From the NCBI GenBank assembly GCA_015228875.1, contig JADGCS010000046.1:1-33720 (forward strand): a DNA stretch of 33,720 nt. The letters run 5' to 3'. The translations under genes were made by a program, and so were the position numbers. The stretch's first letter is position 1; each line of letters opens with the position of its first letter. Origin of the DNA: Deltaproteobacteria bacterium (GTDB taxonomy: Bacteria; UBA10199; JADGCS01). The notes under the pieces were generated by a model. The model ran no database searches and was not told the origin of the DNA. It saw nothing but the letters and a program-made list of their open reading frames with translations. Shown one piece after another: positions 1 to 8,421 of the stretch.

Positions 1-708
1 GAAGTGCGTAATCAACAGGCCGTTACCGAGAGAACAGCCTATCTTGATTTTCTGGGACAACTCATTACCGATGAACTTGAGCGGCGCCAAATGAGGCTTT
101 TGGAGCGCAGACTCAAGAAGGCTGCATTTGATCCGTTAATGACTCTGGTTGCTTTTGATTTTGGCTTTAATCCAATAATCAATCAACAACAGGTCATGGA
201 TCTTGCCACAACCCGCTTTATCGAAAGAAAAGAAAATGTGTTCCTGATTGGACCTGCGGGTGTTGGTAAAACACATCTTGCCGCGGCCCTGGCACATCAA
301 GCCTGCCAGAAGGGGTTCGATGTCTTATTTGCAAAGACTCCACAAGTCATCCGTGAGTTGATGGCATCTAAAGCAGACATGACATGGGCCACCCGAATGG
401 AGCGTTTTATTACTCCCGATCTTCTTATTCTTGATGACTGGGGACTTAAACCTTTCGGACGACAAGCAGCAGATGATCTTTATGAAGTCATAGCTGAGCG
501 CTATGAAAAGGGATCCGTCATTATTACATCCAACAGGTCTGTCAAAGAATGGCCAGAGCTGTTTGGCGATCCATTGCTGGCATCAGCAGCACTCGATCGA
601 CTTGTACATCATGCCCAGATTATCACAATTACAGGCAAATCTTATCGGGCACACAAAACTAATATTGAAAGACAAAAAAACAACTTGAAAGGAAGCAAAA
701 AAGCATGA
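1..708 (+). CDS. istB: IstB-like ATP-binding protein (IS21 helper), 5' truncated by window edge
   Basis: This is the AAA+ ATPase that assists the IstA transposase of IS21 elements in target selection. The reading frame is open through position 1. Family members usually have about 250-260 residues and about 30 more at the N terminus, so the start is probably outside the window; a GTG at 4 would be an internal start. Counting from that GTG, Walker A is GPAGVGKT (about residues 83-90) and Walker B is LLILDDWG (about 140-147). The C-terminal DRLVHHAQ segment (about 198-205) is also typical. No frameshift is visible, so this half of the element appears intact. Paralogous DnaC-like loaders are excluded by the whole-length IstB pattern and the IS21-type end just downstream. 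Confidence 0.9.
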   Translation, partial: EVRNQQAVTERTAYLDFLGQLITDELERRQMRLLERRLKKAAFDPLMTLVAFDFGFNPIINQQQVMDLATTRFIERKENVFLIGPAGVGKTHLAAALAHQACQKGFDVLFAKTPQVIRELMASKADMTWATRMERFITPDLLILDDWGLKPFGRQAADDLYEVIAERYEKGSVIITSNRSVKEWPELFGDPLLASAALDRLVHHAQIITITGKSYRAHKTNIERQKNNLKGSKKA

Positions 709-739
709 TTAAAGGGTGCTAAATCTTACCCAAATCGAG

Positions 740-781
740 GGGGTCAAACTCGTGACCAGACGGGGTCAAAGTTGCTGACCA
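740..781 (+). repeat. IS21 terminal direct repeats
   Basis: Two copies of a roughly 19-20 bp unit (ggggtcaaa, then ctcg or gttgc, then tgacca) lie 3 bp apart just inside the presumed right end. Multiple terminal repeats that act as transposase binding sites are typical of IS21 elements. Confidence 0.55.
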
Positions 782-901
782 ATGACAACGCGATAACAAT
801 GAGTAATTGCGTGAAAATTATGAACCGTTTGACTATTATTGGCATGTCAGATAGCTAAACCATGCTTGCGTGATATTCAAATAAAATGGGGGGGTAATAT
901 C

Positions 902-1105
902 ATGAAAAAAATCATAAACACGACAATTATCAAAATTTTCTGAAAAAGGTATTACGATGCGCAGGGGAAAATACACACCCACAAGAATGCCTTACTGATA
1001 TTTTTTGTCTATAATACGCCCGCCTATTTAGGGCGCTTTAGAACCGAGGTGGATTTTTTCTACGCCCCGAAGGAAAGCCACTTAGGGGCCGCGTTTTGTC
1101 AATAA
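902..1105 (+). pseudogene. Small ORF interrupted by an in-frame TGA
   Basis: An ATG at 902 preceded by a purine run (ggggggg, 6 nt spacing from the following t) opens a 68-codon frame. It reads MKKIINTTIIKIF, a TGA at 941-943, then about 53 protein-like residues (KRYYDAQGKIHTHKN near the start, FFYAPKESHLGAAFCQ at the end) and a TAA at 1103-1105. I do not recognise the product. The simplest reading is a decayed gene fragment beside the insertion sequence. A 13-residue leader peptide or a selenocysteine codon are weaker alternatives, and no SECIS-like structure was identified. The rest of 788-1239 shows only a short CGCCC/GGGCG inverted repeat near 1019-1036 and no other coding signal. Confidence 0.3.
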
Positions 1106-1239
1106 TATTTTACGAGGCGTCAGCGTGTGAGGTGATTTCTGCCTTGTGCGGGTTGTGTATATCTTATGGAGGGAACAGCACCGGAGTTGATGTCACTTGG
1201 TGATTGTGCGCGTTATTGTCGCGGGGGAAAGGAGTTCTT

Positions 1240-1965
1240 GTGGGTGTGTTGCAGGCCATGTATAGGGATAGTAAGTTGCTGCATTACTTTGATATAGTGC
1301 GTCAACAGAGCACTGATTTTGATCTTTTCAGACAAGACATTTCAAAAAGTTTTGACATACTTGATCTCGGTTGCGGGCAGGGTTCCTTAGCGGTTTTTCT
1401 TGCACCGCTTGTTAAATCTGTTGATGGGGTAGATTTGTCGCCTGAGATGATATCACTGGCTAATCAAAAAAAGAGCAAAATGGAATTGGCAAATGTGGAT
1501 TTTGTTGTTGGCGATATGTATCATATCAATCCAAAAAAGAGGTATGACTGCGTAGTAATGGGTAATAGCGTTCTATCTGATGTTAACGGGATTGAAAATC
1601 AAGTTGCTCTTTTTGAAAAAATCCGCTCGTGCCTTAATAAGTCTGGAAAGTTACTTTTTACAATCGTGCTTCTTGACAATTCAATGTTTGAAAAAGAATA
1701 CCTCAAGCGCGAAATTACTGATCCTGAGACAAACAACAAGTTTTCTATCCGTTATGAAAATCAGTTAGACTTAGCAACAAGTTGTTGGAAGACAGAAATT
1801 ATAATTAATGATTTTTTTAACAATCACGAACATCGTGTACAGTATCAAGCCAGTCTTTATACTCGTAACGAGATCCTACTTTTGTTAAAGTTCATGGGTT
1901 TTAAAATTGTGCGCGAAACTGGTTCAAGTGGCTGGATGAAATATTTTTCTTGCGAAATGATTTGA
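1240..1965 (+). CDS. Class I SAM-dependent methyltransferase
   Basis: This is a Rossmann-fold methyltransferase of the Methyltransf_11/25 type that transfers a methyl group from S-adenosylmethionine to an unknown acceptor. Counting from the GTG at 1240, motif I is LDLGCGQG (about 41-48). The acidic ribose-binding residue lies in VDGVDLSPEM (about 61-70), and the adenine-contact region is GDMY (about 91-94). I chose GTG 1240 because AAAGGAG sits 5 nt upstream. In-frame TTG 1204 and ATG 1258 are possible but have poorer ribosome sites. The gene is A+T-richer than the glycogen genes and lies 79 bp before a radical SAM gene and an ACP gene on the same strand, which suggests a shared tailoring pathway. 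The acceptor could be a carrier-bound lipid or a small metabolite; nothing in the sequence decides this. Confidence 0.8.
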   Translation: MGVLQAMYRDSKLLHYFDIVRQQSTDFDLFRQDISKSFDILDLGCGQGSLAVFLAPLVKSVDGVDLSPEMISLANQKKSKMELANVDFVVGDMYHINPKKRYDCVVMGNSVLSDVNGIENQVALFEKIRSCLNKSGKLLFTIVLLDNSMFEKEYLKREITDPETNNKFSIRYENQLDLATSCWKTEIIINDFFNNHEHRVQYQASLYTRNEILLLLKFMGFKIVRETGSSGWMKYFSCEMI

Positions 1966-2044
1966 GTAGAAATGCTTAACCCAGCGCAAGCGTGTAGTGA
2001 TTCTATTCCCTGAAAATGGGTTTTCTGCTTGAATTAAGAGAACG

Positions 2045-3727
2045 ATGTGTCAGCCCCAAAGATATTACGATGCAGTTCTCATCCAGCTTGATTTTTCAAG
2101 CAAAAGCTCCATTTACTTCCCAACAGGTTTGGTCGCAATAGCAACCGAGCTAAAAAAGTTTGGTTACAGGGTAAACATAGTCGACTTTAACCTTCAGAGA
2201 ATATCTTTTAATAAAGACGCATTAGCCACATTAAGTGAGCTTGAGCCCACAAAAACAGGTATTGTGGGGATCTCTGTTTACTATGGGTTACTTCTTCAAG
2301 CATTAAGAACAGCAAGACTGCTGAAAAACCTATTGCCAGATACAAAAATTGTATTGGGCGGACCAGGAGTGTTTAAAATTGAACTTTCTATTCTGGAACG
2401 GTTTAGTAATTTGATTGACTACGTTGTAACGGGGGAAGGAGAAACTCCTTTTCGATCGATTCTCGATTTGCACACAACAGGCATTTCGCAACAACTGCCT
2501 CATTGCCACTATTTTGATAGTAAAAGAAAAATAATTAGCGGGAGTGTGAATTCCGATTGTGAACAGACAAGATGCTTGCCTGTGCTTGATTATACCTTGA
2601 TTAATATGAATCTTTATTTACAGCACCAAGAATCTATTGAGTTGCCAATAATTGCGGGTTATGGATGTCCTCATAGCTGTTCTTTTTGCTCTACAAATCA
2701 ATTCTGGAATCGAAAATACCGCACCAAATCAACCTCGCAACTCATAAAAGAAATGCAACAGAACCATGAACAATTCGGTGTGAATCATTTTTCACTCATT
2801 CACGATAACTTATTTGTTTCAAATGAAGTCATTGAGGATTTTGTTATGGGTTTTAGCAAAAATCCTTATTATTGGTCTTCAACCATTCGTTTAGATAGAA
2901 TCACGCCGGATTTACCCTTAAAATTAAGTAAGATCGGGTGTAAGAGTTTGGCCATAGGTATTGAAACGGCATCTGCCGATTTACAAAGAAAAATAAAAAA
3001 AAATATATCGTTGGAGCATATTGTAACAATGGTTGATCTGCTCCAAAAGGAAGGCATTCATTTGACGCTTAGTTATATTTTAGATTTGCCAGGTTCCGTC
3101 AATAAAGACAACGAAGAGACTCTGAGTTTGGCATTCTTGTTGGCGTCTCGTTTTTTTAATATCCAAACTCAAATCAATCGAATGGTTTTTCTAAACGGAA
3201 GTAAGATTTATGATCAAAGAAGGGGGTATCATTACTTCACATCTGTGAATATAATGCCCCTGATTAAATTCTGTGCAAAAACTATCCCAAAGACAGTTTC
3301 TTATTTGTCCCTTTTAGCCGATGTTTCCGTTATACAAATTATTGAAGACATTTTTAGGGACCTACCAAAGATGAATAGTTGGTCAGATTTAGAATGTTCA
3401 AGTAAGGTTTTAAGATTACTTTCTTTGAAAAACAAAAATGCAGCTCATCTGATGGAGTTTGAATTACTCAGTATGGGTAATGGATTGTACGAGTTGCCCT
3501 GTGGTTTTAAAGTAATTCAACTCCCGTTGGCATTTATGCCTGATAAAGTGAAGAAACAAACAAAAACAAATGGTATAATAGGCCGATATATTCTATTTAG
3601 CTCCAAGCGTAATTTACGCTTATATCCTGTGGGATATGTAGGCTATAAAGTGCTTGGTTTCCTCATTTACGCTGTTCACCTGTGTGTCTCCCAAAAAATC
3701 ATGTGTAAGGCACGGGGCGGGGCATAG
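2045..3727 (+). CDS. B12-binding-domain-type radical SAM protein
   Basis: The 560-residue protein has an N-terminal Rossmann-like B12-binding-type domain (about 10-140), with TGLVAIATELKKFGYRV, the VLGGPGVF loop (about 103-110) and VVTGEGE (about 127-133). This is followed by a radical SAM domain with the [4Fe-4S] signature CPHSCSFC (C208, C212, C215; CX3CX2C). The layout is that of the large family of cobalamin-binding radical SAM enzymes, which includes methylases, oxidative cyclases and lipid-modifying enzymes. The DxHxxG cobalamin-ligand motif is not evident, as in many family members. The ATG has only a weak upstream gag. About 200 C-terminal residues after the barrel are not recognisable. 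The gene is visibly A+T-rich compared with genes beyond 4 kb. Its position between a methyltransferase and an ACP suggests that it modifies an acyl or polyketide-like substrate. Confidence 0.82.
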   Translation: MCQPQRYYDAVLIQLDFSSKSSIYFPTGLVAIATELKKFGYRVNIVDFNLQRISFNKDALATLSELEPTKTGIVGISVYYGLLLQALRTARLLKNLLPDTKIVLGGPGVFKIELSILERFSNLIDYVVTGEGETPFRSILDLHTTGISQQLPHCHYFDSKRKIISGSVNSDCEQTRCLPVLDYTLINMNLYLQHQESIELPIIAGYGCPHSCSFCSTNQFWNRKYRTKSTSQLIKEMQQNHEQFGVNHFSLIHDNLFVSNEVIEDFVMGFSKNPYYWSSTIRLDRITPDLPLKLSKIGCKSLAIGIETASADLQRKIKKNISLEHIVTMVDLLQKEGIHLTLSYILDLPGSVNKDNEETLSLAFLLASRFFNIQTQINRMVFLNGSKIYDQRRGYHYFTSVNIMPLIKFCAKTIPKTVSYLSLLADVSVIQIIEDIFRDLPKMNSWSDLECSSKVLRLLSLKNKNAAHLMEFELLSMGNGLYELPCGFKVIQLPLAFMPDKVKKQTKTNGIIGRYILFSSKRNLRLYPVGYVGYKVLGFLIYAVHLCVSQKIMCKARGGA

Positions 3728-3800
3728 TATTTCCAACATTACTTTTGGTCATCAGATTCGCAAAATACAGTTTAAAAAAGAAATCCTTCTGGAGGAGTGA

Positions 3801-4067
3801 ATGATCTCAGAAAAACTCACAAAGACTATTTTAACCACGCTTAAGATTGATGAGTTTGTCATCACCGAGGCCATGACTGCCGGTGAGATCCCCGGATGGG
3901 ACTCCCTTAATCACATCAAGGTCATCCATTCTATTGAGCGGGAATATAATATAAGCTTTAGGGGTATGGAACTGATCAGAATGAAAAATCTGGGTGACCT
4001 GCAACGGCTTGTCGACAACAAGCTTAAAGAAAAATCATCACAGGTTAAACAACCCGCAACACCCTGA
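3801..4067 (+). CDS. Acyl carrier protein
   Basis: This is an 88-residue phosphopantetheine-attachment protein. The motif GWDSLNH (about 32-38) places the 4'-phosphopantetheine Ser at residue 35, flanked by the predicted helices of the four-helix ACP fold. It shuttles an acyl intermediate as a thioester. The start ATG has a strong ggaggag ribosome site just upstream. It does not sit beside fab genes but behind the radical SAM gene (73 bp gap), so it is more likely a dedicated carrier of a small accessory pathway than the housekeeping AcpP. The last 23 bp overlap the 3' end of the convergent GH13 gene. The tail (about 78-88, KSSQVKQPATP) is unusual for an ACP and is encoded by the overlap region. 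No partner ketosynthase or adenylation enzyme is in the window. Confidence 0.85.
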   Translation: MISEKLTKTILTTLKIDEFVITEAMTAGEIPGWDSLNHIKVIHSIEREYNISFRGMELIRMKNLGDLQRLVDNKLKEKSSQVKQPATP

Positions 4068-5715
4068 TCCCACAGGGTTCAAGAAGAACTGACAAGACCC
4101 CTTCTTTAAACTCAAACTCCCCCGTTCCCATGACATGTTTTAATGTCCGGCCCTTGAGAGAAAACGCGTGATCCTCTGGTTTAACGTTAATCCGCTGCTT
4201 GTTAAAAATATCAAGATTGGCAAATATAAATACAACGGGGTCTGGCGAGCCTTTTGTGGTGCGCGCGGCCCCCAGCACAGCATGATGATCACCATCAATA
4301 AAACGCAGATTACCTGCAATCTGAAATACCTGATCTGCTTTGATCAAGCGATTGACTTCCTGGATGAGTTGATAAAACTCTGCGTGGATTTCAAAATTTT
4401 CCCTTGGCCTTTTTCCGATAAAGGGGATCTTTTTGTCGAGGCCAAATTCTATCCCCTGCACGATACCCGATGGCCCCGATCCCATAAGAGAGGAAACAGC
4501 AAGCCTTGGAATGGTGGACCGCGTGTCGCCAAATTCCTCTTTGGGTGACTTGCTGTCGTGCGAACAGACCGGAATAAAATATTTGAGCCTCTTGTGTTTT
4601 TTGTGCAGATATTTGATGTACGTTCTCAACTCGGGGACAAACTTGTGCTCCCAGGGTGTCGCAAGAAGAAGATTGATCCCGTAATCAAGGACAAGTTTCT
4701 CAATCCGCTCTTCCTTTTCGAACAATTCTGCCTGTATGATGATCTCTGGAAACAGCCCGCGAATCTCGGACAGGACATGCCTCATAAAGGCCTCGTTACC
4801 CGAATGAAGGTTGTCCAGCCTGATGATCCCGCCTGTCTCTGCGGCAAAGCCCGTCCAAAAGAGGGCGTAGTCGGTCATGTACTGCCACAGCTCGCGCCTC
4901 ACACGTGTGTTGGGGCTGTTATAATCAAGACAGGCAAGGTCCAGCCACTTGTGCCACTTTTTTTCGTCCGACCAACCGCCCCTCTTGATCCCGTCCTTTT
5001 CTTTTAAATCCTCGCAAAACCACTCAGGCTTTAGGCTGCAGAGCCGGTTTGAAATCCCGACATTATTGAGAACAAGATCGATACAAAGACGCATGCCAAG
5101 TCTTTTGACCTCGCTTACAAACGCCTTAAGCTGCGACACGCCATCCGCCCTGACTTGGGGATCGAGATAAACGGCATCTATTTTAAGAAGATCATCTGCC
5201 GCGTAGGGGCTTTCACTCTGCCCCATCTCTGTCAGGGGTAAGAGATGAATCGTGTTAAATCCAAGGTCGTGAATTCTTTTTAAGTCATTGGACCAGTCAC
5301 CGAAATGACCGCTGGCCACAGGTAAAAAAATGTACTGCCTGATATCGCGAACACCCTTGGGGTCCACAATGACATACGCATAGGGCTTGTTGTCCCAATA
5401 CCATGCACCCGCAAGTTCATAACATGTTTTAAAACGATAGACACCGCTTTGCGTAAACTGTGCCACACCCTCGTAGCGTCCCATATTCTGTTTAAGCAAA
5501 ACCTGAAAAGGGATAGTGTCCTTTAAGTGGATGGGCTCAACGACAAGCAAGACCTGTTGTGGACAAACGCCCTCGCAAAAGACAACATGAACATCGAGCG
5601 TATCACCGTTGGTCAGCCGGAAAAAATTTTTTCGTCCCAGTGGAAAAGACCGTTTTTTGATCACCCTTTTGCCGCGAACCATCCCGTTGTTGATGATGTT
5701 GGAAGGGATTTCCAT
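4045..5715 (-). CDS. GH13 alpha-amylase-family protein resembling the AGL glucanotransferase domain
   Basis: This is the last gene of the glycogen operon, starting 4 bp after the glgP stop with no clear ribosome site of its own, so it is probably translationally coupled. The 556 residues comprise an N-terminal beta-sandwich (about 20-118) and a (beta/alpha)8 barrel. The catalytic GH13 residues are visible: D301 in IIRLDNLHS (nucleophile), E330 in IIIQAELF (acid/base) and D387 in PVCSHDS. Region I reads DLVLNNV (about 213-219), with Asn where most GH13 enzymes have His. The RLDN-HS signature and the STIPRLAVSSLMGSGPSG stretch resemble the 4-alpha-glucanotransferase half of eukaryotic debranching enzyme AGL more than typical amylases. 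With the GH133 protein of the same operon it could form a split AGL-type debranching pair. GlgE or a plain alpha-amylase are alternatives. Confidence 0.75.
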   Translation of the reverse strand: MEIPSNIINNGMVRGKRVIKKRSFPLGRKNFFRLTNGDTLDVHVVFCEGVCPQQVLLVVEPIHLKDTIPFQVLLKQNMGRYEGVAQFTQSGVYRFKTCYELAGAWYWDNKPYAYVIVDPKGVRDIRQYIFLPVASGHFGDWSNDLKRIHDLGFNTIHLLPLTEMGQSESPYAADDLLKIDAVYLDPQVRADGVSQLKAFVSEVKRLGMRLCIDLVLNNVGISNRLCSLKPEWFCEDLKEKDGIKRGGWSDEKKWHKWLDLACLDYNSPNTRVRRELWQYMTDYALFWTGFAAETGGIIRLDNLHSGNEAFMRHVLSEIRGLFPEIIIQAELFEKEERIEKLVLDYGINLLLATPWEHKFVPELRTYIKYLHKKHKRLKYFIPVCSHDSKSPKEEFGDTRSTIPRLAVSSLMGSGPSGIVQGIEFGLDKKIPFIGKRPRENFEIHAEFYQLIQEVNRLIKADQVFQIAGNLRFIDGDHHAVLGAARTTKGSPDPVVFIFANLDIFNKQRINVKPEDHAFSLKGRTLKHVMGTGEFEFKEGVLSVLLEPCGIRVLRVV

Positions 5716-5719
5716 TTTG

Positions 5720-8272
5720 TTATTCGTACCACTTGATCAGGTTGGGCAAAATATTGACCGCAAGATTTGGATGTCCTGGTAAAACACGAACAGCATAACC
5801 ATAATGGCCACCACGTGAACAGGTGATCGTTGCGGCATAAACAGCCGTATCGTCCGTGGCCCCCGACACCTTCATGCGGCTTCTTTCGGCGCCGATAATC
5901 TGATGATTGGTGTCAAGGGGACCATGCACACACTCGACAATGATGTTATCTGGTCTGATCTTGCCCAGATTGATCCACGCCATGATCTCGAGCTGCTTGC
6001 CCTTGAAAATAAAGTCCCTGTGGTGCGACTCCACTTTTGTCACAGATATATCTGTCCAGTTTTTGACTATCATGCTGCGCCACTCCGCCAGGGCCTTTGC
6101 CTCTTTGTAGTTATCGCTCCTGAGGCGTTGATGAAGATTTTCTGCATTTAAATAATAGGTCTCGACATAATCCCTGATCATGCGGTGTGAGTTAAAACCA
6201 ACGCCCAAAACCTTGATGGAGTTTTTCATCATTTTTATCCACTCACGCGGGATACCTTTTTCATCCCTCTCATAAAACATGGGGACAACATCCCTCTCAA
6301 GCGTGGCGTATAACATGTCGCTCTCGATCTGGTCCTGAACCTCCTTGCTTTCGTAAATCTCGCGACCGCCAATGGCCCATCCCACCTCGGGGGTGTAGGC
6401 CTCATCCCACCAGCCATCAAGAATGGACACATTGAGGGCCCCGTTGATGGCGGCCTTCATTCCCGAAGTGCCGCAGGCCTCGTTGGGGCGCCGGGGTGTG
6501 TTGAGCCAGACATCAACACCCTGCACAAGGGCACTGGCAATGTTAAGATCGTAGTCTTCCAGAAAAATCATGCGGCGCCTGAAATCTGCCTGATTTGCAA
6601 TTTCAAAAATATGTTTGATGATTTCCTTTCCTGCATGATCCGCGGGATGGGCCTTTCCGGCAATAATGATTTGTACCGGCCTCTCCTTGTTGTTAAAAAG
6701 TTGTTTAAGGCGCTCGATGTTTTTTAATAACAGAGAGCCTCTTTTATATGTTGCAAACCGCCGCGCAAAACCAATGGTGAGCGCTGCGGGATCAAGGATA
6801 TCATTTACATTTTTAAAACTCTTTGAGTGAGACCCCCGCCGTTCGTGCTGTCTCACAAGACAGCGCCGGGTAAAGTCGATCATTTTTTTTCTGTTCTGCA
6901 CCTTGACGGTCCAGAGTTCTTCGTCGGGAACCTTGTCGACATCTTCCCATATGCTAAAATCAGCGAGTTCACTTAAATTACCCGGACCTCCGTACCTTAA
7001 GAAAAGATTGTAAATCAAGGGTGAGAGCCATGTGCTTGCATGAACACCGTTAACAACGGCCCCAATGGGAATGTCTTCCTGCGGGATATTTGGATAAAGC
7101 CCTTTCCACATGCCTCTGGAAACGTGGCCGTGCAGCCTGGCTACCCCGTTGACATACGCAGCGTAATTGAGCGCCAGCACGGTCATGCTGAATTTTTTTT
7201 CATCTTTTTGTGATGGATCAACGCCGATAGAGAGAAACGTTTGCCAGTCAAAGCCCAGTTCTGCCGCATAGTCCTTAAAATATTTTTCCATCAAGTCGTA
7301 TGAAAACGTCTCGTTGCCCGCAGGCACGGGTGTGTGTGTGGTAAAAAGTGTGGAAGACCACACCACCTGCTTTGCCTCTTCGAGACTCAGTCCGTGGTTC
7401 TTGACAAGCACTTTAAGTCTCTCAAGAAGCAGAAACGCAGAATGTCCCTCGTTCACATGATAGACCTCCGGGACAAACCCTAGTTTCTCGAGGGCCCGAA
7501 CACCGCCAATCCCCAGCACAATTTCCTGTCTGATACGGGTATCCCTGTCGGGATCGTAAAGGGTCTTGGTGATTGTGCGGTGCTGCGGTTTGTTTTCTGC
7601 GATGTTGGTATCCAAAAGATAGATATTAACCCTGCCGACAGCCACGCGCCAGATATTAAAAAACACGTCATCACCTGCCAGTTTGACAGAACATCTGAGT
7701 GGCGTGCCGTTGTCGTCCCTCATAAGGCACACAGGCTCGCTGTACCAGTCGTTCTCCGGATAGGTTTCCTGCTGTAACCCATCTGCATTAAGGTGCTGAC
7801 GAAAATACCCCTGACTGTAAAGAAGCCCAATCCCCACAAGCGGGATGCCAAGATCGCTTGAAGACTTGATGTGATCACCGGAGAGGGCCCCCAGGCCCCC
7901 GGAATAAACAGGCAGAGAGACGTGAAGACCGTATTCGGCAGAAAAATAGGCAATGACGGGGCTTTTGCGTTCTCCGTGTTCGCGCTCAAACCACGTGCTG
8001 GACTCCATGTAATCTTTGTAGCGATCGTAGGCAGTGGCTATCTGCGCCTGAAAGGATTTGTTCTGCTCGGCTTTATCAAGGGCCTCCTGCGAAACAAGAC
8101 TCAACATATTGACAGGATTATACTGCGCAAGTTCCCACGCTGCGGGGTCTAATTTTCTAAAAATATCCAGCGCGTCGGTATTCCATGAAAAATAAAGATT
8201 GTAAGCAAGCTCGTTTAATTTTTTTAGTTTCTGCGGTGTGTTTGGCAAAACCGTGAATGAAGTGATTTTCAT
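5720..8272 (-). CDS. glgP: Glycogen/alpha-glucan phosphorylase (GT35)
   Basis: This PLP-dependent enzyme releases glucose-1-phosphate from glycogen. At 850 residues with an N-terminal DUF3417-type segment (LAYNLYFSW, about 22-30), it belongs to the alpha-glucan phosphorylase subfamily common in bacteria and archaea rather than the E. coli GlgP/MalP type. Landmarks are EYGLHVSLPVYSGGLGALSG (about 113-132), HVNEGHSAF (about 272-280), GFARRFATYKR (about 501-511) and the PLP-lysine motif ACGTSGMKA with K606. The ATG at 8272 has GGGAG a few nt upstream. It lies between GH57 (142 bp upstream, with a set of alternating hairpins in the gap) and the GH13 gene (4 bp downstream), which gives it a clear role in storage-glucan breakdown. 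Confidence 0.95.
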   Translation of the reverse strand: MKITSFTVLPNTPQKLKKLNELAYNLYFSWNTDALDIFRKLDPAAWELAQYNPVNMLSLVSQEALDKAEQNKSFQAQIATAYDRYKDYMESSTWFEREHGERKSPVIAYFSAEYGLHVSLPVYSGGLGALSGDHIKSSSDLGIPLVGIGLLYSQGYFRQHLNADGLQQETYPENDWYSEPVCLMRDDNGTPLRCSVKLAGDDVFFNIWRVAVGRVNIYLLDTNIAENKPQHRTITKTLYDPDRDTRIRQEIVLGIGGVRALEKLGFVPEVYHVNEGHSAFLLLERLKVLVKNHGLSLEEAKQVVWSSTLFTTHTPVPAGNETFSYDLMEKYFKDYAAELGFDWQTFLSIGVDPSQKDEKKFSMTVLALNYAAYVNGVARLHGHVSRGMWKGLYPNIPQEDIPIGAVVNGVHASTWLSPLIYNLFLRYGGPGNLSELADFSIWEDVDKVPDEELWTVKVQNRKKMIDFTRRCLVRQHERRGSHSKSFKNVNDILDPAALTIGFARRFATYKRGSLLLKNIERLKQLFNNKERPVQIIIAGKAHPADHAGKEIIKHIFEIANQADFRRRMIFLEDYDLNIASALVQGVDVWLNTPRRPNEACGTSGMKAAINGALNVSILDGWWDEAYTPEVGWAIGGREIYESKEVQDQIESDMLYATLERDVVPMFYERDEKGIPREWIKMMKNSIKVLGVGFNSHRMIRDYVETYYLNAENLHQRLRSDNYKEAKALAEWRSMIVKNWTDISVTKVESHHRDFIFKGKQLEIMAWINLGKIRPDNIIVECVHGPLDTNHQIIGAERSRMKVSGATDDTAVYAATITCSRGGHYGYAVRVLPGHPNLAVNILPNLIKWYE

Positions 8273-8414
8273 AATCTCCCTTTTCGAGCCCTTAGCCCAA
8301 AAAAAAAAAAAACGAAGAACGAAGGACGCGAACGAAAAACCCCTTGCCCCTGGTTCTCCACCAATTACGAACTACGAACTACCAATAACCATCAGCCCGC
8401 AGGGCTGATCACCA
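8273..8414 (-). other. GH57-glgP intergenic region with A14 run and short repeats
   Basis: The 142 bp between two operon genes contain a 14-A run (8299-8312; T14 in the transcript sense), degenerate acgaaNN words next to it, and a heptamer tacgaac repeated twice in tandem (8366-8379). Nearest the GH57 gene are the alternating 8-mers listed separately. It is the only sizeable gap inside the glycogen operon, so it is a natural site for attenuation or processing. No -35/-10 pair is convincing. Confidence 0.4.
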
Positions 8415-8421
8415 TCAGCCC
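8391..8421 (-). promoter_or_regulatory. Alternating hairpin at the end of the GH57 gene
   Basis: Three 8-mers alternate: atcagccc (8391-8398), gggctgat (8402-8409) and atcagccc (8414-8421). The central copy can pair perfectly with either neighbour, with loops of 3 or 4 nt, giving two mutually exclusive 8-bp stems. The TGA stop of the GH57 gene (8415-8417) lies inside one stem. There is no U-run straight after it in the - strand transcript, so a classical intrinsic terminator is not supported. Confidence 0.4.

Larger units (their letters stand above)
1..787 (+). mobile_element. IS21-family insertion sequence, right end (partial)
   Basis: The window opens inside an IS21-type element. It contains the istB-like ATPase gene (to 708) and a non-coding right end. 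The right end holds two imperfect direct repeats, at 740-758 and 762-781, each starting ggggtcaaa and ending tgacca. The element probably ends at the CA at 786-787, because the reverse complement begins TGTCA, as expected for IS21-type termini. The transposase gene istA and the left end lie outside the window, so the boundary and the target duplication cannot be checked. Confidence 0.75.

Noticed and set aside
1066-1095. Similarity of gccccgaaggaaa to the repeat copies A and B
   Set aside because: The shared word is short, the hairpin and palindromic ends are absent, and it fits in the 902-1105 frame; I treat it as chance.
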